DNA of 64,000 nt from Paenibacillus dauci (lineage in GTDB: Bacteria; Bacillota; Bacilli; Paenibacillales; Paenibacillaceae), in contig NZ_KQ040798.1 in the NCBI RefSeq assembly GCF_000971985.1, positions 423,816 to 487,815 on the forward strand, given 5' to 3'. The notes under the pieces were generated by a model. That model saw only the letters and a list, made by a program, of their open reading frames with translations, searched no databases and was not told where the DNA came from. Positions 16,778 to 25,895 of this stretch are shown in pieces. Position numbers and translations under genes: made by a program. Position 1 is the first letter of the stretch. Each line of letters opens with the position of its first letter.

Positions 16778-17758
16778 CTATCCCTGACTGCGGGACGATC
16801 GATTGGATTCATGCATTCCTGCATAATAGGCTTCGCCTGGATCAACGTCCAGTACTACCCGGCGCGGTCCGACCAGGGAATACTGATGTTCTACTTTCCA
16901 GCGCTGATTCTCATGCATACCGATCGTCTCGCCGTCTGCAATGATGTCGCCCTGATGATAGAGATACTCGGCTGTATTCATCAGGAACTGCGCCACTTCT
17001 GCAGGCTCGATATCATAGAAATGACACTGCACATCCGGTACGCCCAATGCAGCCAGTCCGCGGCTGTCCATGACCATTTCCCGGCGTCCATTATCCGATT
17101 GGATATTGTACAGACGAATATTCAGCGCACCATACAATTCATGCCCCTGGCTGAATGCCTGAAGCAGTGCCTGCGGATCCACCAGCTTGTCACTTTCGTT
17201 GTAATACACCGCGTCACAAGGAACCACTTCCAGAATCGCGCGCAGCACATGATTGAATAGCGGAAGTCTGCGCTGATGCGGCATCCCCCGAGCCATCATA
17301 TCAGTAAGAATCATCTCGTAAGAACAGCCAGCCAGTGTCTCGGCCACTTCCGGCCAATGCCAGGATTGCTGAAGCGCTGTCTCATATTCTTCGGGATGTA
17401 CACCATTTACCGAAGGCATCAATACCGTCTGGACAGGCATCGGTCCTTCCTGATATTCAAGCGTATGATTCAGATGAAAGAAGTGATAATGATCTTCCAG
17501 CTGCTCCTGTGATTCTCCATTATCATTGACGGATTCTCTGGCTTCCCAGACAGCCAGTGTCTCTTCCTGACCCTCCAGATCTTCAGCTGTATTGAGCGGT
17601 CCAGTATATTCCTGTATTTTGGCATAAAGAGCTTCACGGTCAATCACCGGTTTTTGCTTGTATAACAGCTTGGCCGTATAAATGGCGGCATATCCATAAT
17701 CCTGTTCAAGACGCTGCTGTTCCTCCGGGTCTGGTTGGTTCGAATTAGTTGGTCTCAT
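16778..17758 (-). CDS. DUF4261-like protein, first gene of an unknown operon
   Basis: 326 residues, cytosolic, acidic. The middle part (about 155-215) with LFNHVLRAILEVVPCDAVYY and the C-terminal segment (about 255-312, EVAQFLMNTAEYLYHQGDII then DGETIGMHENQRWKV) recall the DUF4261 domain, where a Tyr-rich helix is followed by DGxTIG and a Trp strand. Residues 1-100 are charged and less ordered. There is no known activity for the family. It leads a tight operon with the two genes downstream. A clear ribosome site (AAAGGGGT) lies ahead of the ATG. The domain call is tentative. Confidence 0.55.
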   Translation of the reverse strand: MRPTNSNQPDPEEQQRLEQDYGYAAIYTAKLLYKQKPVIDREALYAKIQEYTGPLNTAEDLEGQEETLAVWEARESVNDNGESQEQLEDHYHFFHLNHTLEYQEGPMPVQTVLMPSVNGVHPEEYETALQQSWHWPEVAETLAGCSYEMILTDMMARGMPHQRRLPLFNHVLRAILEVVPCDAVYYNESDKLVDPQALLQAFSQGHELYGALNIRLYNIQSDNGRREMVMDSRGLAALGVPDVQCHFYDIEPAEVAQFLMNTAEYLYHQGDIIADGETIGMHENQRWKVEHQYSLVGPRRVVLDVDPGEAYYAGMHESNRSSRSQG

Positions 17759-18078
17759 CCTTTTACCCCTTTCAATCGGTTAATCTGCTTCTCCATTATA
17801 GTAGCTAGCCTATTATTACCCGCTTGATAGCTATTCTGAATTATTGTAGCTGATAAATAATGACATGGCGATTTTTATCATTGTATAATGACCATGTTTC
17901 AGGCAAAATCAGCTTGTACAAGTATGTAAGATCAGGGACGATTATTATTTGGGCTTCAGCTGCTCCATATCCTGTATTCAATACAGGATTTCTCCCTGAC
18001 GCTATACCATTTTGAACGATAGGATATATGTACCGCCATCCATACTAACGCGTTTATTTATCAAAGGAGGCTACACTT
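17759..18078. other. Divergent intergenic region, 320 bases
   Basis: Spacer between the three-gene minus-strand operon and the DinB-like gene. It holds a candidate plus-strand promoter at 17860-17889 and the DinB-like ribosome site. Nothing else was recognised. Confidence 0.4.
17860..17889 (+). promoter_or_regulatory. Candidate promoter upstream of the DinB-like gene
   Basis: ATGACA (5 of 6 to TTGACA) at 17860-17865, 18-nt spacer, perfect TATAAT at 17884-17889. It would give a leader of about 180 nt to the start codon at 18079. Confidence 0.4.
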
Positions 18079-18597
18079 ATGCTGCATCCCAATACAATCA
18101 AAGTTCGCGAACAAATATGGAATTTTGCCGGTTCACTGGATGAGCCGATCCTGAATGAACATGCCCGTCCTGACCAATGGACCATCGCCCAGGTTATGGA
18201 GCATCTGTACCTGATGGAGACTGCCATTACCGATCGGCTGGCACATACTATTCAGCAAGATGAGCCGACACCGGCTCCGGTCTCCGGTGCGACAGCTACT
18301 CCGTCTTTCCATCTGACCCTGGATCGTTCACGTCATATCCCTGCACCACCTGCCATGGTACCGGCAGACAAGCATTTGACACTCACTGAACTTCGCGCCC
18401 GCCTGGATCGCTCACGTACTCGTCTGGAAGAGACTATCCAGACTGCGAGCAGTGAAGATCTCCATCATAAAACGATGAACCATCCGGTATTTGGTCCTTT
18501 GACTCTTGAAGAATGGAACGAATTTATCGGTCTTCACGAGCAGCGCCATCTGGAACAAATGAAAGAAATCCATGCAGCGCTGACTGCTGCCGATTGA
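18079..18597 (+). CDS. DinB-family (YfiT-like) putative metal-dependent enzyme
   Basis: 172 residues, four-helix bundle pattern. Putative metal ligands are the His in QVMEHLYLME (about 40) and two His in GLHEQRHLEQM (about 154 and 158), the spacing seen in DinB/YfiT proteins. A Pro-rich loop lies between helices 2 and 3. Members act as thiol S-transferases or have no assigned role. AAAGGAGG precedes the ATG. A perfect terminator follows 27 nt after the stop, so it is monocistronic. Confidence 0.82.
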   Translation: MLHPNTIKVREQIWNFAGSLDEPILNEHARPDQWTIAQVMEHLYLMETAITDRLAHTIQQDEPTPAPVSGATATPSFHLTLDRSRHIPAPPAMVPADKHLTLTELRARLDRSRTRLEETIQTASSEDLHHKTMNHPVFGPLTLEEWNEFIGLHEQRHLEQMKEIHAALTAAD

Positions 18598-18623
18598 TCA
18601 ACTGTCTTTATTTTCAAATCTGC

Positions 18624-18660
18624 AAACAGCCCACCTTATATCACAACAGGTGGGCTGTTT
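18624..18660 (+). terminator. Intrinsic terminator of the DinB-like gene
   Basis: Perfect 13-bp arms AAACAGCCCACCT and AGGTGGGCTGTTT with an 11-nt loop and T tail. Confidence 0.9.
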
Positions 18661-18714
18661 GTCGTATACGAACAATCTACTGCTTCGCGGATACATGATA
18701 TCGGCATTCTGCCA

Positions 18715-19137
18715 TTATCCCAATCGTCTGGCGATAGGGTGATCTTCGTTTAATTGCAGTAAATCCCATAGATTGCCGTAGAGGTCCTCGAAGACGGCAA
18801 CCATTCCGTAATCTTGCTCTTTGGGTTCTCGCACAAAATGGATCCCTTGGGCTAGCATGGCATGATAATCTCTCCAGAAATCATCTGTATTCAAAAACAG
18901 AAACACCCGTCCGCCTGCCTGATTACCAATAAAAGGCTCTTGTTCAGGTTTGGACGCACGCGCCAGCAGGATCGTTGTGCCTGTAGAGCCGGGAGGAGCG
19001 ACAACTACCCAGCGCTTGTCCTGCTCAGGCTGGTAAATATCTTCGATAAGCGTAAAATTTAATTTTTGTGTATAAAACTCGATAGCTTCATCATAATCGT
19101 GAACGACCAGAGCAATATGAACAATAGACTGATTCAT
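18715..19137 (-). CDS. VOC-family (glyoxalase/bleomycin-resistance-like) protein
   Basis: 140 residues made of two beta-alpha-beta-beta-beta repeats. The first starts VHIALVVHDYDEAIEFYTQKLNF, and the second ends MVAVFEDLYGNLWDLLQL. Candidate metal ligands are the His of VHIALVV and the Glu before DLYGN. Members are small dioxygenases, isomerases or binding proteins for antibiotics; this one's substrate is unknown. GGGAGG is ahead of the ATG. It lies 14 nt downstream of the hypothetical gene on the same strand, and the two probably share a transcript. Confidence 0.85.
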   Translation of the reverse strand: MNQSIVHIALVVHDYDEAIEFYTQKLNFTLIEDIYQPEQDKRWVVVAPPGSTGTTILLARASKPEQEPFIGNQAGGRVFLFLNTDDFWRDYHAMLAQGIHFVREPKEQDYGMVAVFEDLYGNLWDLLQLNEDHPIARRLG

Positions 19138-19151
19138 GTGTGAAAACCTCC

Positions 19152-19580
19152 CTATGTTTGGGTATAGCCGGAAGCGATAATTTCTATGTAACTGTCGTAG
19201 CCTGCAATTAGATAATGGTGCAGATTCAATCTGCTGTGAGGGTCGAAAAGCTTTTCTTTTTCCTCCAAAATTGTGGACGGCAGGACTTGATACAAGCCTG
19301 AATCCGAAGGATAACCATATTGTTGCCAGTAAGTTACCCCTTCTCCCTTCGGCAGCGATATATCAATAGTGCCCGCATACTGTTCAAACAAGTTCAATGT
19401 AATACATCTCAGTTCAGCGACTGTGCTGAATTTCAATTGAATTTCGCGATAATGATTATGTATGGTATCATCCAGCGTCTGCACATCCAGACGAATGACC
19501 GCACCACCCGATTCGGTATATATCACTTCAAGATCAGTAGTCGATATGCGGAAAGGGACCTTTTCGGGAATTAGCCGCAT
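19152..19580 (-). CDS. Uncharacterised 142-residue protein
   Basis: A cytosolic-looking mixed alpha/beta protein with no signal peptide and no motif I know. Residues such as LPKGEGVTYWQQYGYPSDSG form an aromatic, Gly-rich loop that may be a binding site. GGAGGAGCAAAG precedes the ATG, a strong ribosome site, so it is surely expressed. It shares an operon with the VOC protein. The family is not recognised. Confidence 0.65.
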   Translation of the reverse strand: MRLIPEKVPFRISTTDLEVIYTESGGAVIRLDVQTLDDTIHNHYREIQLKFSTVAELRCITLNLFEQYAGTIDISLPKGEGVTYWQQYGYPSDSGLYQVLPSTILEEKEKLFDPHSRLNLHHYLIAGYDSYIEIIASGYTQT

Positions 19581-19820
19581 CTTTGCTCCTCCTTTTACCT
19601 GGCTGTATTCTCTACTTGCGCCGGCTCTATTTCATCCGGGGTTATTATAGCACAATCCTGATTCCATTCTCTGCTCACAGTCAAGCGAATCCGGTCACCT
19701 GCTTTTCCTGAGCCGGATTAACCGCTACAATAGAAAGAGTGATAGAACCCGCTACGGGTAATGATATAACAGGATTCACACTACTTTTACACTATTTCAT
19801 AATGACGAGGAGCTGCACCT

Positions 19821-20909
19821 ATGGATGACAGAATCGCCACCCTGCGTGGATTAATGAGAGAAGCCGGCGTAGACAGCCTGCTAATTACCGATCCCAAACA
19901 TGTATACTACCTGACCGGCTTTGCGAGCGATCCACATGAACGTTTTCTGGGATTATTTATTCCAGATGGAGAGGAAGCTTTTATGCTGCTGCCTGCGCTG
20001 GACGAAGACAAGGCGCGCAGCGTATCCAGTGTAGAACGCATTGAGACCCATACGGATACGGATAATCCCTATATTCGCCTTAAGCACTGCATCAATGGCA
20101 ATGTAGGCAATCTTGGTCTGGAAAAGGAACATCTGTCGGTAGCACGGTTCGAACAGCTGTCTGCTGAGCTCAATGCTACGTCGTATATCGATGTAGGCAA
20201 TATGCTGAACAGCATGCGTTCACGCAAGTCACCGGAAGAAGTACAGCGGATGAGAGAATCTATTCTGAAGATCGAAGAAGTACTGCGCCGCGGTCTTTCC
20301 AGCGTGAAAATCGGCATTACCGAGATTGAATTGGTTGCCGAGCTCGAATACCAGATGAAAAAGCTGGGCGCAGAAAAGCCTGCTTTTGACACGATGGTAT
20401 TGTCCGGACCGAATACCGCTCTACCGCATGGTGTACCGGGGACACGCAAACTGGCAGCAGGCGAGCTGGTTATGTTTGACCTTGGACTTTTCTATAATGG
20501 TTATGCTTCCGATATCACACGTACTTTTGCTATTGGCGAAGTGGATGAGGAAGCCAGACGCATCTACAATACGGTACTGGCGGCGAATGAAGCAGCGATT
20601 CGTGCAACACGTCCGGGGGTTACTTTTGCCTCAATCGACAAGGCTGCACGTGATGTGATTACTGAAGCTGGCTACGGTCCACGCTTTATCCATCGTCTTG
20701 GACATGGACTTGGTATGGATACCCACGAATACCCTTCGGTTCATGGTGGCAATGAGAATGTGCTGGAAGAAGGCGTACTGTTCACGGTAGAACCGGGTAT
20801 CTATGTACCGGGACACTGCGGCGTACGGATCGAGGATGATGTAATCGTAACTGCCGACGGTGTCGATGTACTGTCTTCTTTCCCCAAAGAATTAACCGTT
20901 ATCGGCTAA
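19821..20909 (+). CDS. M24-family Xaa-Pro aminopeptidase
   Basis: 362 residues. The N-terminal creatinase-like domain (about 1-125, with LLITDPKHVYYLTGF) is followed by a pita-bread catalytic domain. All five metal ligands of M24 are visible: Asp in MFDLGLFYNGY, Asp in ASDITRTFA, His in HRLGHGLGM, Glu in FTVEPGIYV and Glu in GVRIEDD. It removes an N-terminal residue before proline, or splits Xaa-Pro dipeptides, in the cytoplasm with two Mn or Co ions. The length and layout fit the YpdF/PepQ/YqhT group. GAGGAG precedes the ATG. It is monocistronic, with a terminator about 50 nt downstream. Confidence 0.93.
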   Translation: MDDRIATLRGLMREAGVDSLLITDPKHVYYLTGFASDPHERFLGLFIPDGEEAFMLLPALDEDKARSVSSVERIETHTDTDNPYIRLKHCINGNVGNLGLEKEHLSVARFEQLSAELNATSYIDVGNMLNSMRSRKSPEEVQRMRESILKIEEVLRRGLSSVKIGITEIELVAELEYQMKKLGAEKPAFDTMVLSGPNTALPHGVPGTRKLAAGELVMFDLGLFYNGYASDITRTFAIGEVDEEARRIYNTVLAANEAAIRATRPGVTFASIDKAARDVITEAGYGPRFIHRLGHGLGMDTHEYPSVHGGNENVLEEGVLFTVEPGIYVPGHCGVRIEDDVIVTADGVDVLSSFPKELTVIG

Positions 20910-20955
20910 TTGGTGCAGAACGAATACTGGATCATACACTGAATAACCATAGCCC

Positions 20956-21006
20956 AAAAAAGACACATGACTGCATGGATGATATGCAATCATGTGTCTT
21001 TTATTT
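20956..21006. terminator. Bidirectional terminator
   Basis: Perfect 13-bp arms AAAAGACACATGA and TCATGTGTCTTTT around a loop that itself folds (TGCAT/ATGCA). It lies between the convergent M24 peptidase and queuosine-precursor transporter genes. Confidence 0.88.
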
Positions 21007-21018
21007 TGAATCTATGGA

Positions 21019-21771
21019 TCAGGAAGTCGATGAGGGTAATTCTTGCTCGGCAGCAGGATGTCCCGGCTGGATCAGCTGCGGAAGATCTTCTTCATGCACC
21101 TTGAAACTGCGAGCCAGATAAAGGAAAGGCGTTCCTGCAGCAGTAAGCAGGAATTTGAGTATATAAGTTGTCAGGAAAATCTCGATCCAGACTGACCATT
21201 CATACATCCCCAAAAAGGCAATACTGCAAAAGATCAGTGTATCAATAAACGAACTGATCATTGTACTGCCGTTATTGCGAATCCACAGCTGATGCGGAGC
21301 CGGGAAACGGCGGCGCAGCCATTTATACAATCGAACATCGAGGAACTGACTGACCAGATAAGCCGTCAAACTGGCAATCAACAGCGTTGACAGAGGACCA
21401 AAAATCAATTCCAGCGCTTCCTGGGAGACATCCACTCCCACTGCCGGATCAAAATGAATAGCCATCCGCATAACAATCGTCGTTACAATCAGAGTGAAAA
21501 ATCCGAACCAGACTGCTTTGCGTGCTACACGTGGTCCAAATCGTTCATTCAGCAGATCGCTTGCCAGATACATACTGACATACATCGTGTTACCCAGTGT
21601 AGTAACAATTCCCAGCAGCTCGATCGTTTTGACGACCTGGATATTCGCCAGAATAGCAGCAATTGCTATCCATCCGTATAATCCCTTGATCCCAAACAAT
21701 CGATAACAGATCGTAAATAACGCATAATTCACAATAACAAACAAAATACCCCACTCTATATTGTTGAGCAC
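21019..21771 (-). CDS. Queuosine-precursor transporter (YhhQ/YpdP, VUT family)
   Basis: 250 residues with six or seven membrane helices. The segment TLGNTMYVSMYLASDLLNERFG is the family signature, and NNGSTMISSFIDTLIFCSIAF is a second conserved block. YhhQ-type proteins import preQ0/preQ1 or queuine for tRNA queuosine. A preQ1-I riboswitch lies immediately upstream on the same strand and includes the Shine-Dalgarno GGGGG, which strongly supports the substrate. The start is GTG at 21771, 8 nt after that site, so ligand binding should block translation. Single gene. Confidence 0.92.
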   Translation of the reverse strand: MLNNIEWGILFVIVNYALFTICYRLFGIKGLYGWIAIAAILANIQVVKTIELLGIVTTLGNTMYVSMYLASDLLNERFGPRVARKAVWFGFFTLIVTTIVMRMAIHFDPAVGVDVSQEALELIFGPLSTLLIASLTAYLVSQFLDVRLYKWLRRRFPAPHQLWIRNNGSTMISSFIDTLIFCSIAFLGMYEWSVWIEIFLTTYILKFLLTAAGTPFLYLARSFKVHEEDLPQLIQPGHPAAEQELPSSTS

Positions 21772-21780
21772 TACTCTTTC

Positions 21781-21819
21781 CCCCTAGTTTTGATAACGCG
21801 GGATGGTTACGAACCGCGG
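21781..21819 (-). promoter_or_regulatory. preQ1-I riboswitch
   Basis: Read on the minus strand: P1 arms CGCGG and CCGCG enclose a 12-nt loop beginning UUCGUAACC. An A-rich tail, UUAUCAAAACUAGGGG, follows, with the CUA next to the Shine-Dalgarno. This matches the type I preQ1 aptamer (short hairpin plus A-tail pseudoknot), with GUAACC and CAAAAC as in the known Thermoanaerobacter-type example. The tail overlaps the ribosome site of the transporter, pointing to translational control. Identified by eye against the remembered consensus. Confidence 0.88.
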
Positions 21820-21959
21820 AATTTTGTGGAAAACCTGTTCTACTTTATCACAGGAATACGACATTGCCAACATATTATGGAAAACAGTTCCTTTGAACAA
21901 CATTGTAGATAGCCCGGTTCTGCATTAATTTTCCCTACTTAACAACCCTGTATCATGAT

Positions 21960-22008
21960 AAAAAACAGGCATGCCTGCTGCATCCTCGGATGCGTATGGC
22001 ATGCCTGC
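21960..22008 (-). terminator. Intrinsic terminator of tcyP
   Basis: On the minus strand CAGGCATGCC and GCATCC pair with GGATGC and GGCATGCCTG, then TTTTT. It lies about 120 nt after the tcyP stop and just before the riboswitch-controlled gene. Confidence 0.85.
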
Positions 22009-22124
22009 TCGGTTTAGCATTGGCGCGTACAATGCAGTATTCAACAAAGGAATAATTGACAGGCACATCAGCCTGCCGCTTTGCCTTGTATTCTACCGGA
22101 TCTTAAGCAAGATCAATTCTGCAA

Positions 22125-23522
22125 TCAGGAAGCTTCAGCTGTATCCAGATCGCGATCTTCATGATTGTAGACGTCTTTGTCATGTTCCTTGAGTACCCGG
22201 CTGCTCACCAGACCGGCTGTCATGGACCCGCTCACATTCAGAGCAGTACGTCCCATATCGATCAGCGGTTCTACGGAGATCAGCAGACCTGCCAGTGCTA
22301 CCGGCATATTCATCGTGGACAGAACGATCAGTGCAGCAAACGTAGCTCCACCGCCGACACCTGCAACACCAAGCGAGCTGATTGTGACTACTGCGATCAG
22401 CGTCAGGATAAACTGCCAATCCAGCGGATTAATGCCCACTGTTGGTGCAATCATAATCGCCAGCATGGATGGATAGATCCCGGCGCAGCCATTTTGTCCA
22501 ATGGTCGCACCAAAGCTTGCAGATAGATTGGCAATCCCTTCGGATACGCCCAGTTTGCGGGTCTGTGTCTCTACGTTTAGTGGAATCGTCGCTGCACTGG
22601 AGCGAGAAGTGAATGCAAAAGTCAGCGTAGGAATAATCTTCTTCACATACTGGACCGGATTGAGTCCATTAATAGCCAGAATGATCATATGAATCACGAA
22701 CATCGCAATCAGCGCTACATAAGAAGCGACTACGAATTTGAACAGATTCAGAATATCATGACCACTTGTCGTTGCAACCATTTTGGTAATAAGTGCCAGG
22801 ATTCCATAAGGAGTCAGACGCAGAATCAGCGTTACCATACGCATAACTACACCATAGATGGATTCCATCAAATTACGGAATATTTCACCCTGAGCAGGGT
22901 TTTTACGCATAAAGCCAAGAGCCGCTACACCAACAAAAGCCGAGAAAATAACAACAGCCAGTGTGGAGGATTGACGTGCTCCAGTCATATCTTCAAATGG
23001 ATTCGTCGGGATAAATTCCAGCAGCTGTGCCGGCAATGATTTATCCTGCACTTCACCGAGACGCTCCTGAAGAGCTGCTCCGCGTTCTTGTTCTACCTGA
23101 CCAATCGGCATACCTTCTGCTGTCAGATGGAAACTGAGTGCAGATGCGATGCCTACTGCGGAAGCAATCGCTGTCGTCAGCAGCAGTACAGCCAGGATCG
23201 AGCCGCTGATTTTACCCAGATTCTGACGGCCGCTCAACTTGAGAATAGCCATGATGATCGAGACCATAATCAGTGGAATAACGACCATTTGCAGCAGACC
23301 TACATAGCCGTTACCGACCAGGCTAAACCATTCCATCGAATCCGACACCACTTCGGAATCCGGTGTATAGATCAATTGAAGAAAGGCACCGAATACGATA
23401 CCCAGCAGCAGACCGGTAAATACCCGTTTCGTAAAGGAAATATGTTTCTTCTGCATCCAGATCAGCACGCCGATCAGTACTGCCAGAATGAGTACGTTAA
23501 GTATAACTAGAAATACATGCAT
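22125..23522 (-). CDS. tcyP: L-cystine transporter, TcyP type
   Basis: 465 residues, a dicarboxylate/amino acid:cation symporter fold with about eight helices and two hairpin loops. Family blocks visible are VVIPLIMVSIIMAILKLS, the Ser-rich hairpin TSRSSAATIPLNVE, and ATIGQNGCAGIYPSMLA. Overall length and the start MHVFLVILNVLILAVLIGVL match B. subtilis TcyP, which takes up cystine as a sulfur source. The last residues are hydrophilic and cytoplasmic. GGGGAG precedes the ATG. In Bacilli such genes are controlled by CymR; the 500-base upstream spacer is very AT-rich and I could not fix an operator. Confidence 0.9.
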   Translation of the reverse strand: MHVFLVILNVLILAVLIGVLIWMQKKHISFTKRVFTGLLLGIVFGAFLQLIYTPDSEVVSDSMEWFSLVGNGYVGLLQMVVIPLIMVSIIMAILKLSGRQNLGKISGSILAVLLLTTAIASAVGIASALSFHLTAEGMPIGQVEQERGAALQERLGEVQDKSLPAQLLEFIPTNPFEDMTGARQSSTLAVVIFSAFVGVAALGFMRKNPAQGEIFRNLMESIYGVVMRMVTLILRLTPYGILALITKMVATTSGHDILNLFKFVVASYVALIAMFVIHMIILAINGLNPVQYVKKIIPTLTFAFTSRSSAATIPLNVETQTRKLGVSEGIANLSASFGATIGQNGCAGIYPSMLAIMIAPTVGINPLDWQFILTLIAVVTISSLGVAGVGGGATFAALIVLSTMNMPVALAGLLISVEPLIDMGRTALNVSGSMTAGLVSSRVLKEHDKDVYNHEDRDLDTAEAS

Positions 23523-24019
23523 TATGTTCTCCCCTTTATCTGTCTATTTTCGTTTTTATTCTAACATAATCCCGAGTAAACAAGTAGTGTTAATTCTGTG
23601 ATACCTAATCTTTATTTTTCGCCTTATTTTTGCTTATTTTGATATTTATTTTAGATTTTTGAATACTTATACGCAAAAATACCTATTCAAACTATGGTCA
23701 ATTGATATAGAATAAGAAATTATTTATGCCTTTTATCATAGTTCAATCTGCTTATAATGTTCATTTTTCATAGTTTTATAGAATATCTTATCGTTATAAG
23801 CTCAATATATTGTCGAAAGGAGTCAAATAAAACCAGGACTAGATACTCACACAGCATACATATGAATGGCAGCCTGTCTTTATACTTCTTAGGAGTATGT
23901 ATCGTAAAAAGTCGCGTTAGTTATTATCACGTCGGGGGATCAATTCAGGGATATTAATTATCCAAAATGAATTTCAGTATCGAATTGCAGACTTGTTAGG
24001 TATGGAGAGGGGATTCAGC
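23523..24019. other. AT-rich divergent intergenic region, 497 bases
   Basis: The spacer between tcyP (minus) and the chemotaxis receptor (plus) is markedly richer in A+T than its surroundings. It must hold both promoters. I see no convincing gene: a 66-codon open frame at 23757-23957 has no fitting ribosome site. No riboswitch was recognised. Confidence 0.45.
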
Positions 24020-25714
24020 ATGTTTCGAATTAATCAATCGATCAGCCGTAAAATTATGGTGACCTTTGCCCTGCTGATTATTGCAGTGTGTCTGGTTATG
24101 AGTATTTTCTTTTATGTTATGACCCGGGGAGTGGTCAATAACAATGTCGTTCCACAGTTCCGTCAGGTGCTTAATATTGCGATGGACGGGATTCTAAAAG
24201 GACTCGATAATACACAGGTCATGCAGTCTGCCCAGGGCAACAGCGGCGAGACAATGAAGCTGGAGACGTATCTGGATTCCCAGCTCAAAGCTTATGAGCT
24301 GGATAATCTGTACGTACTCCGGGTCGACAAAGACAAAGCCGTTGTTACTGCACTGTCCAATGCCTCCAAAAATTTCAAAAAAGAACAGAGCGTAGAATTA
24401 AGCGATAATATTCAGCAAGCAATGAAAGACGGAAAACTGTTAACAGATCTGTATACAACCGATGCCGGTTCTCATGTGACTTATTACTATCATATACCGG
24501 GCAGTTCGATTCTTGTGGCTGCCAGTATGGATGCAAGCTTCGTTGATAGTATCACCCGTAATCTGGTACTGATGACACTGCTTATGGCAATTGTATCGGT
24601 CGCCGTATGTCTATGGATTGCCTACCGCTTCAGCCGTAAAATCACCCTGCCGCTCGCCAGACTCGTTCGTCATACACGGCTCGTAGCGGAAGGTAATCTG
24701 CAGCAGGATATCAAAATGACCGGAAGCGACGAGATCGCCCAACTGGCACGCGGCTTCCGACTGATGACCGAGAATCTGCGCGCTATGGTCAATCATGTGC
24801 TCGACAGCTCGGAGAAAGTATCCATGGGGACAGAAGCTCTCACATCCCGTATTAATAAAATGCACCGAATGGTCGATAGTTCGGTGGAGTCCATCAGTAC
24901 TATAGAAGGCGGCAGTACGATGATCGCGACTTCTTCTACCGAAAATGCCCGTGCCATGGAAGAGATAACCAATGGCATCCAGCATATCGCTTCGTCCACC
25001 GCTGATATTTCCGACCAGATCGGACAGGCCTCGGACAGTGCAGTTACCGGGAATAATATGGCCCAGAATGCTATCCAGCAGATGAGCTCGGTCGAGCAGG
25101 TTGTTACCGATACACGCCAGTCCGTACAGACCCTGATCGACAGCTCCGAAGCGATTAGCCAGATCCTGCTCTCGATCGGCGAGATCACCAAACAGATTCA
25201 AATGCTGTCGCTGAACGCGTCGATTGAAGCAGCCCGTGCGGGTGAGCATGGACGCGGATTCGCTGTCGTTGCTGCTGAAGTACGCAATCTGGCGGACCAA
25301 TCACGCGGCGCAGCGCAGCAGATCGAATCCGCTCTGCAATCAATTCGTGAAGAATCCCTGAAATCTACCGAATCCATGAACCGGGTCAGCCAGGAAGTAC
25401 AATCCGGTACACAGCTAGTGCATCAGGCAGGTGAAGCATTCAATCAGCTCGTTGAGCTGATGCAGCAGGTTAACATGACGGTTCAATCCACATCTGCGGC
25501 TACCCAGGAGATGTCTGCAAGTTCTGAACAAGTGAGTGCTTCGGTGGATGAGACTGCCGAGATTACCCAGAAAGCACTCGGTAATATTAAAGGCATTGCT
25601 AAAAATACGGAACGCCAGTCTTCGGAGATGTTCGCTTATGCAGCAGTTATGCAGGAGCTAAACGAACAGGCAGTTTCTCTGCAGGAAGCAGTCAGCAAGT
25701 TCAAAGTAAGCTAA
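24020..25714 (+). CDS. Methyl-accepting chemotaxis protein
   Basis: The start is ATG 24020, after GGAGAGGGG; an earlier ATG at 23993 has no site. 564 residues. TM1 at about 15-38, a Cache-like extracellular sensor (about 40-180), TM2 at about 188-210, then HAMP with the [27 protein letters not shown] run. The long cytoplasmic coiled coil has the conserved tip [20 protein letters not shown], which binds CheW/CheA. Gln/Glu-rich heptads flank it and hold the likely methylation sites. It senses an unknown extracellular ligand and controls CheA. No other che gene is near. A terminator follows. Confidence 0.93.
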   Translation: MFRINQSISRKIMVTFALLIIAVCLVMSIFFYVMTRGVVNNNVVPQFRQVLNIAMDGILKGLDNTQVMQSAQGNSGETMKLETYLDSQLKAYELDNLYVLRVDKDKAVVTALSNASKNFKKEQSVELSDNIQQAMKDGKLLTDLYTTDAGSHVTYYYHIPGSSILVAASMDASFVDSITRNLVLMTLLMAIVSVAVCLWIAYRFSRKITLPLARLVRHTRLVAEGNLQQDIKMTGSDEIAQLARGFRLMTENLRAMVNHVLDSSEKVSMGTEALTSRINKMHRMVDSSVESISTIEGGSTMIATSSTENARAMEEITNGIQHIASSTADISDQIGQASDSAVTGNNMAQNAIQQMSSVEQVVTDTRQSVQTLIDSSEAISQILLSIGEITKQIQMLSLNASIEAARAGEHGRGFAVVAAEVRNLADQSRGAAQQIESALQSIREESLKSTESMNRVSQEVQSGTQLVHQAGEAFNQLVELMQQVNMTVQSTSAATQEMSASSEQVSASVDETAEITQKALGNIKGIAKNTERQSSEMFAYAAVMQELNEQAVSLQEAVSKFKVS

Positions 25715-25770
25715 GGTACCTTTACAGAAATAAATAAGATCGATCATAACGTTGTGGATAACTACAATAT

Positions 25771-25808
25771 AAAAAGCAGCCCTTCTCCCAAGGAAGTGGC
25801 TGCTTTTT
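25771..25808. terminator. Bidirectional terminator
   Basis: AAAAAGCAGCC and GGCTGCTTTTT form an 11-bp stem. T-runs on both strands serve the chemotaxis receptor (plus) and the end of the cobalamin operon (minus). Confidence 0.88.
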
Positions 25809-25895
25809 GTATCTATTCTGTGTAATCGTTCATTGCTCTTATTTTGTGGCGTTCTATGTTTTGGCATTCTTTTCACCTAGATGTATAGGCAATTG

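Noticed and set aside
23757..23957. 66-codon frame in the AT-rich gap before the chemotaxis receptor
   Set aside because: No fitting ribosome site and no coding pattern; such frames are expected by chance.
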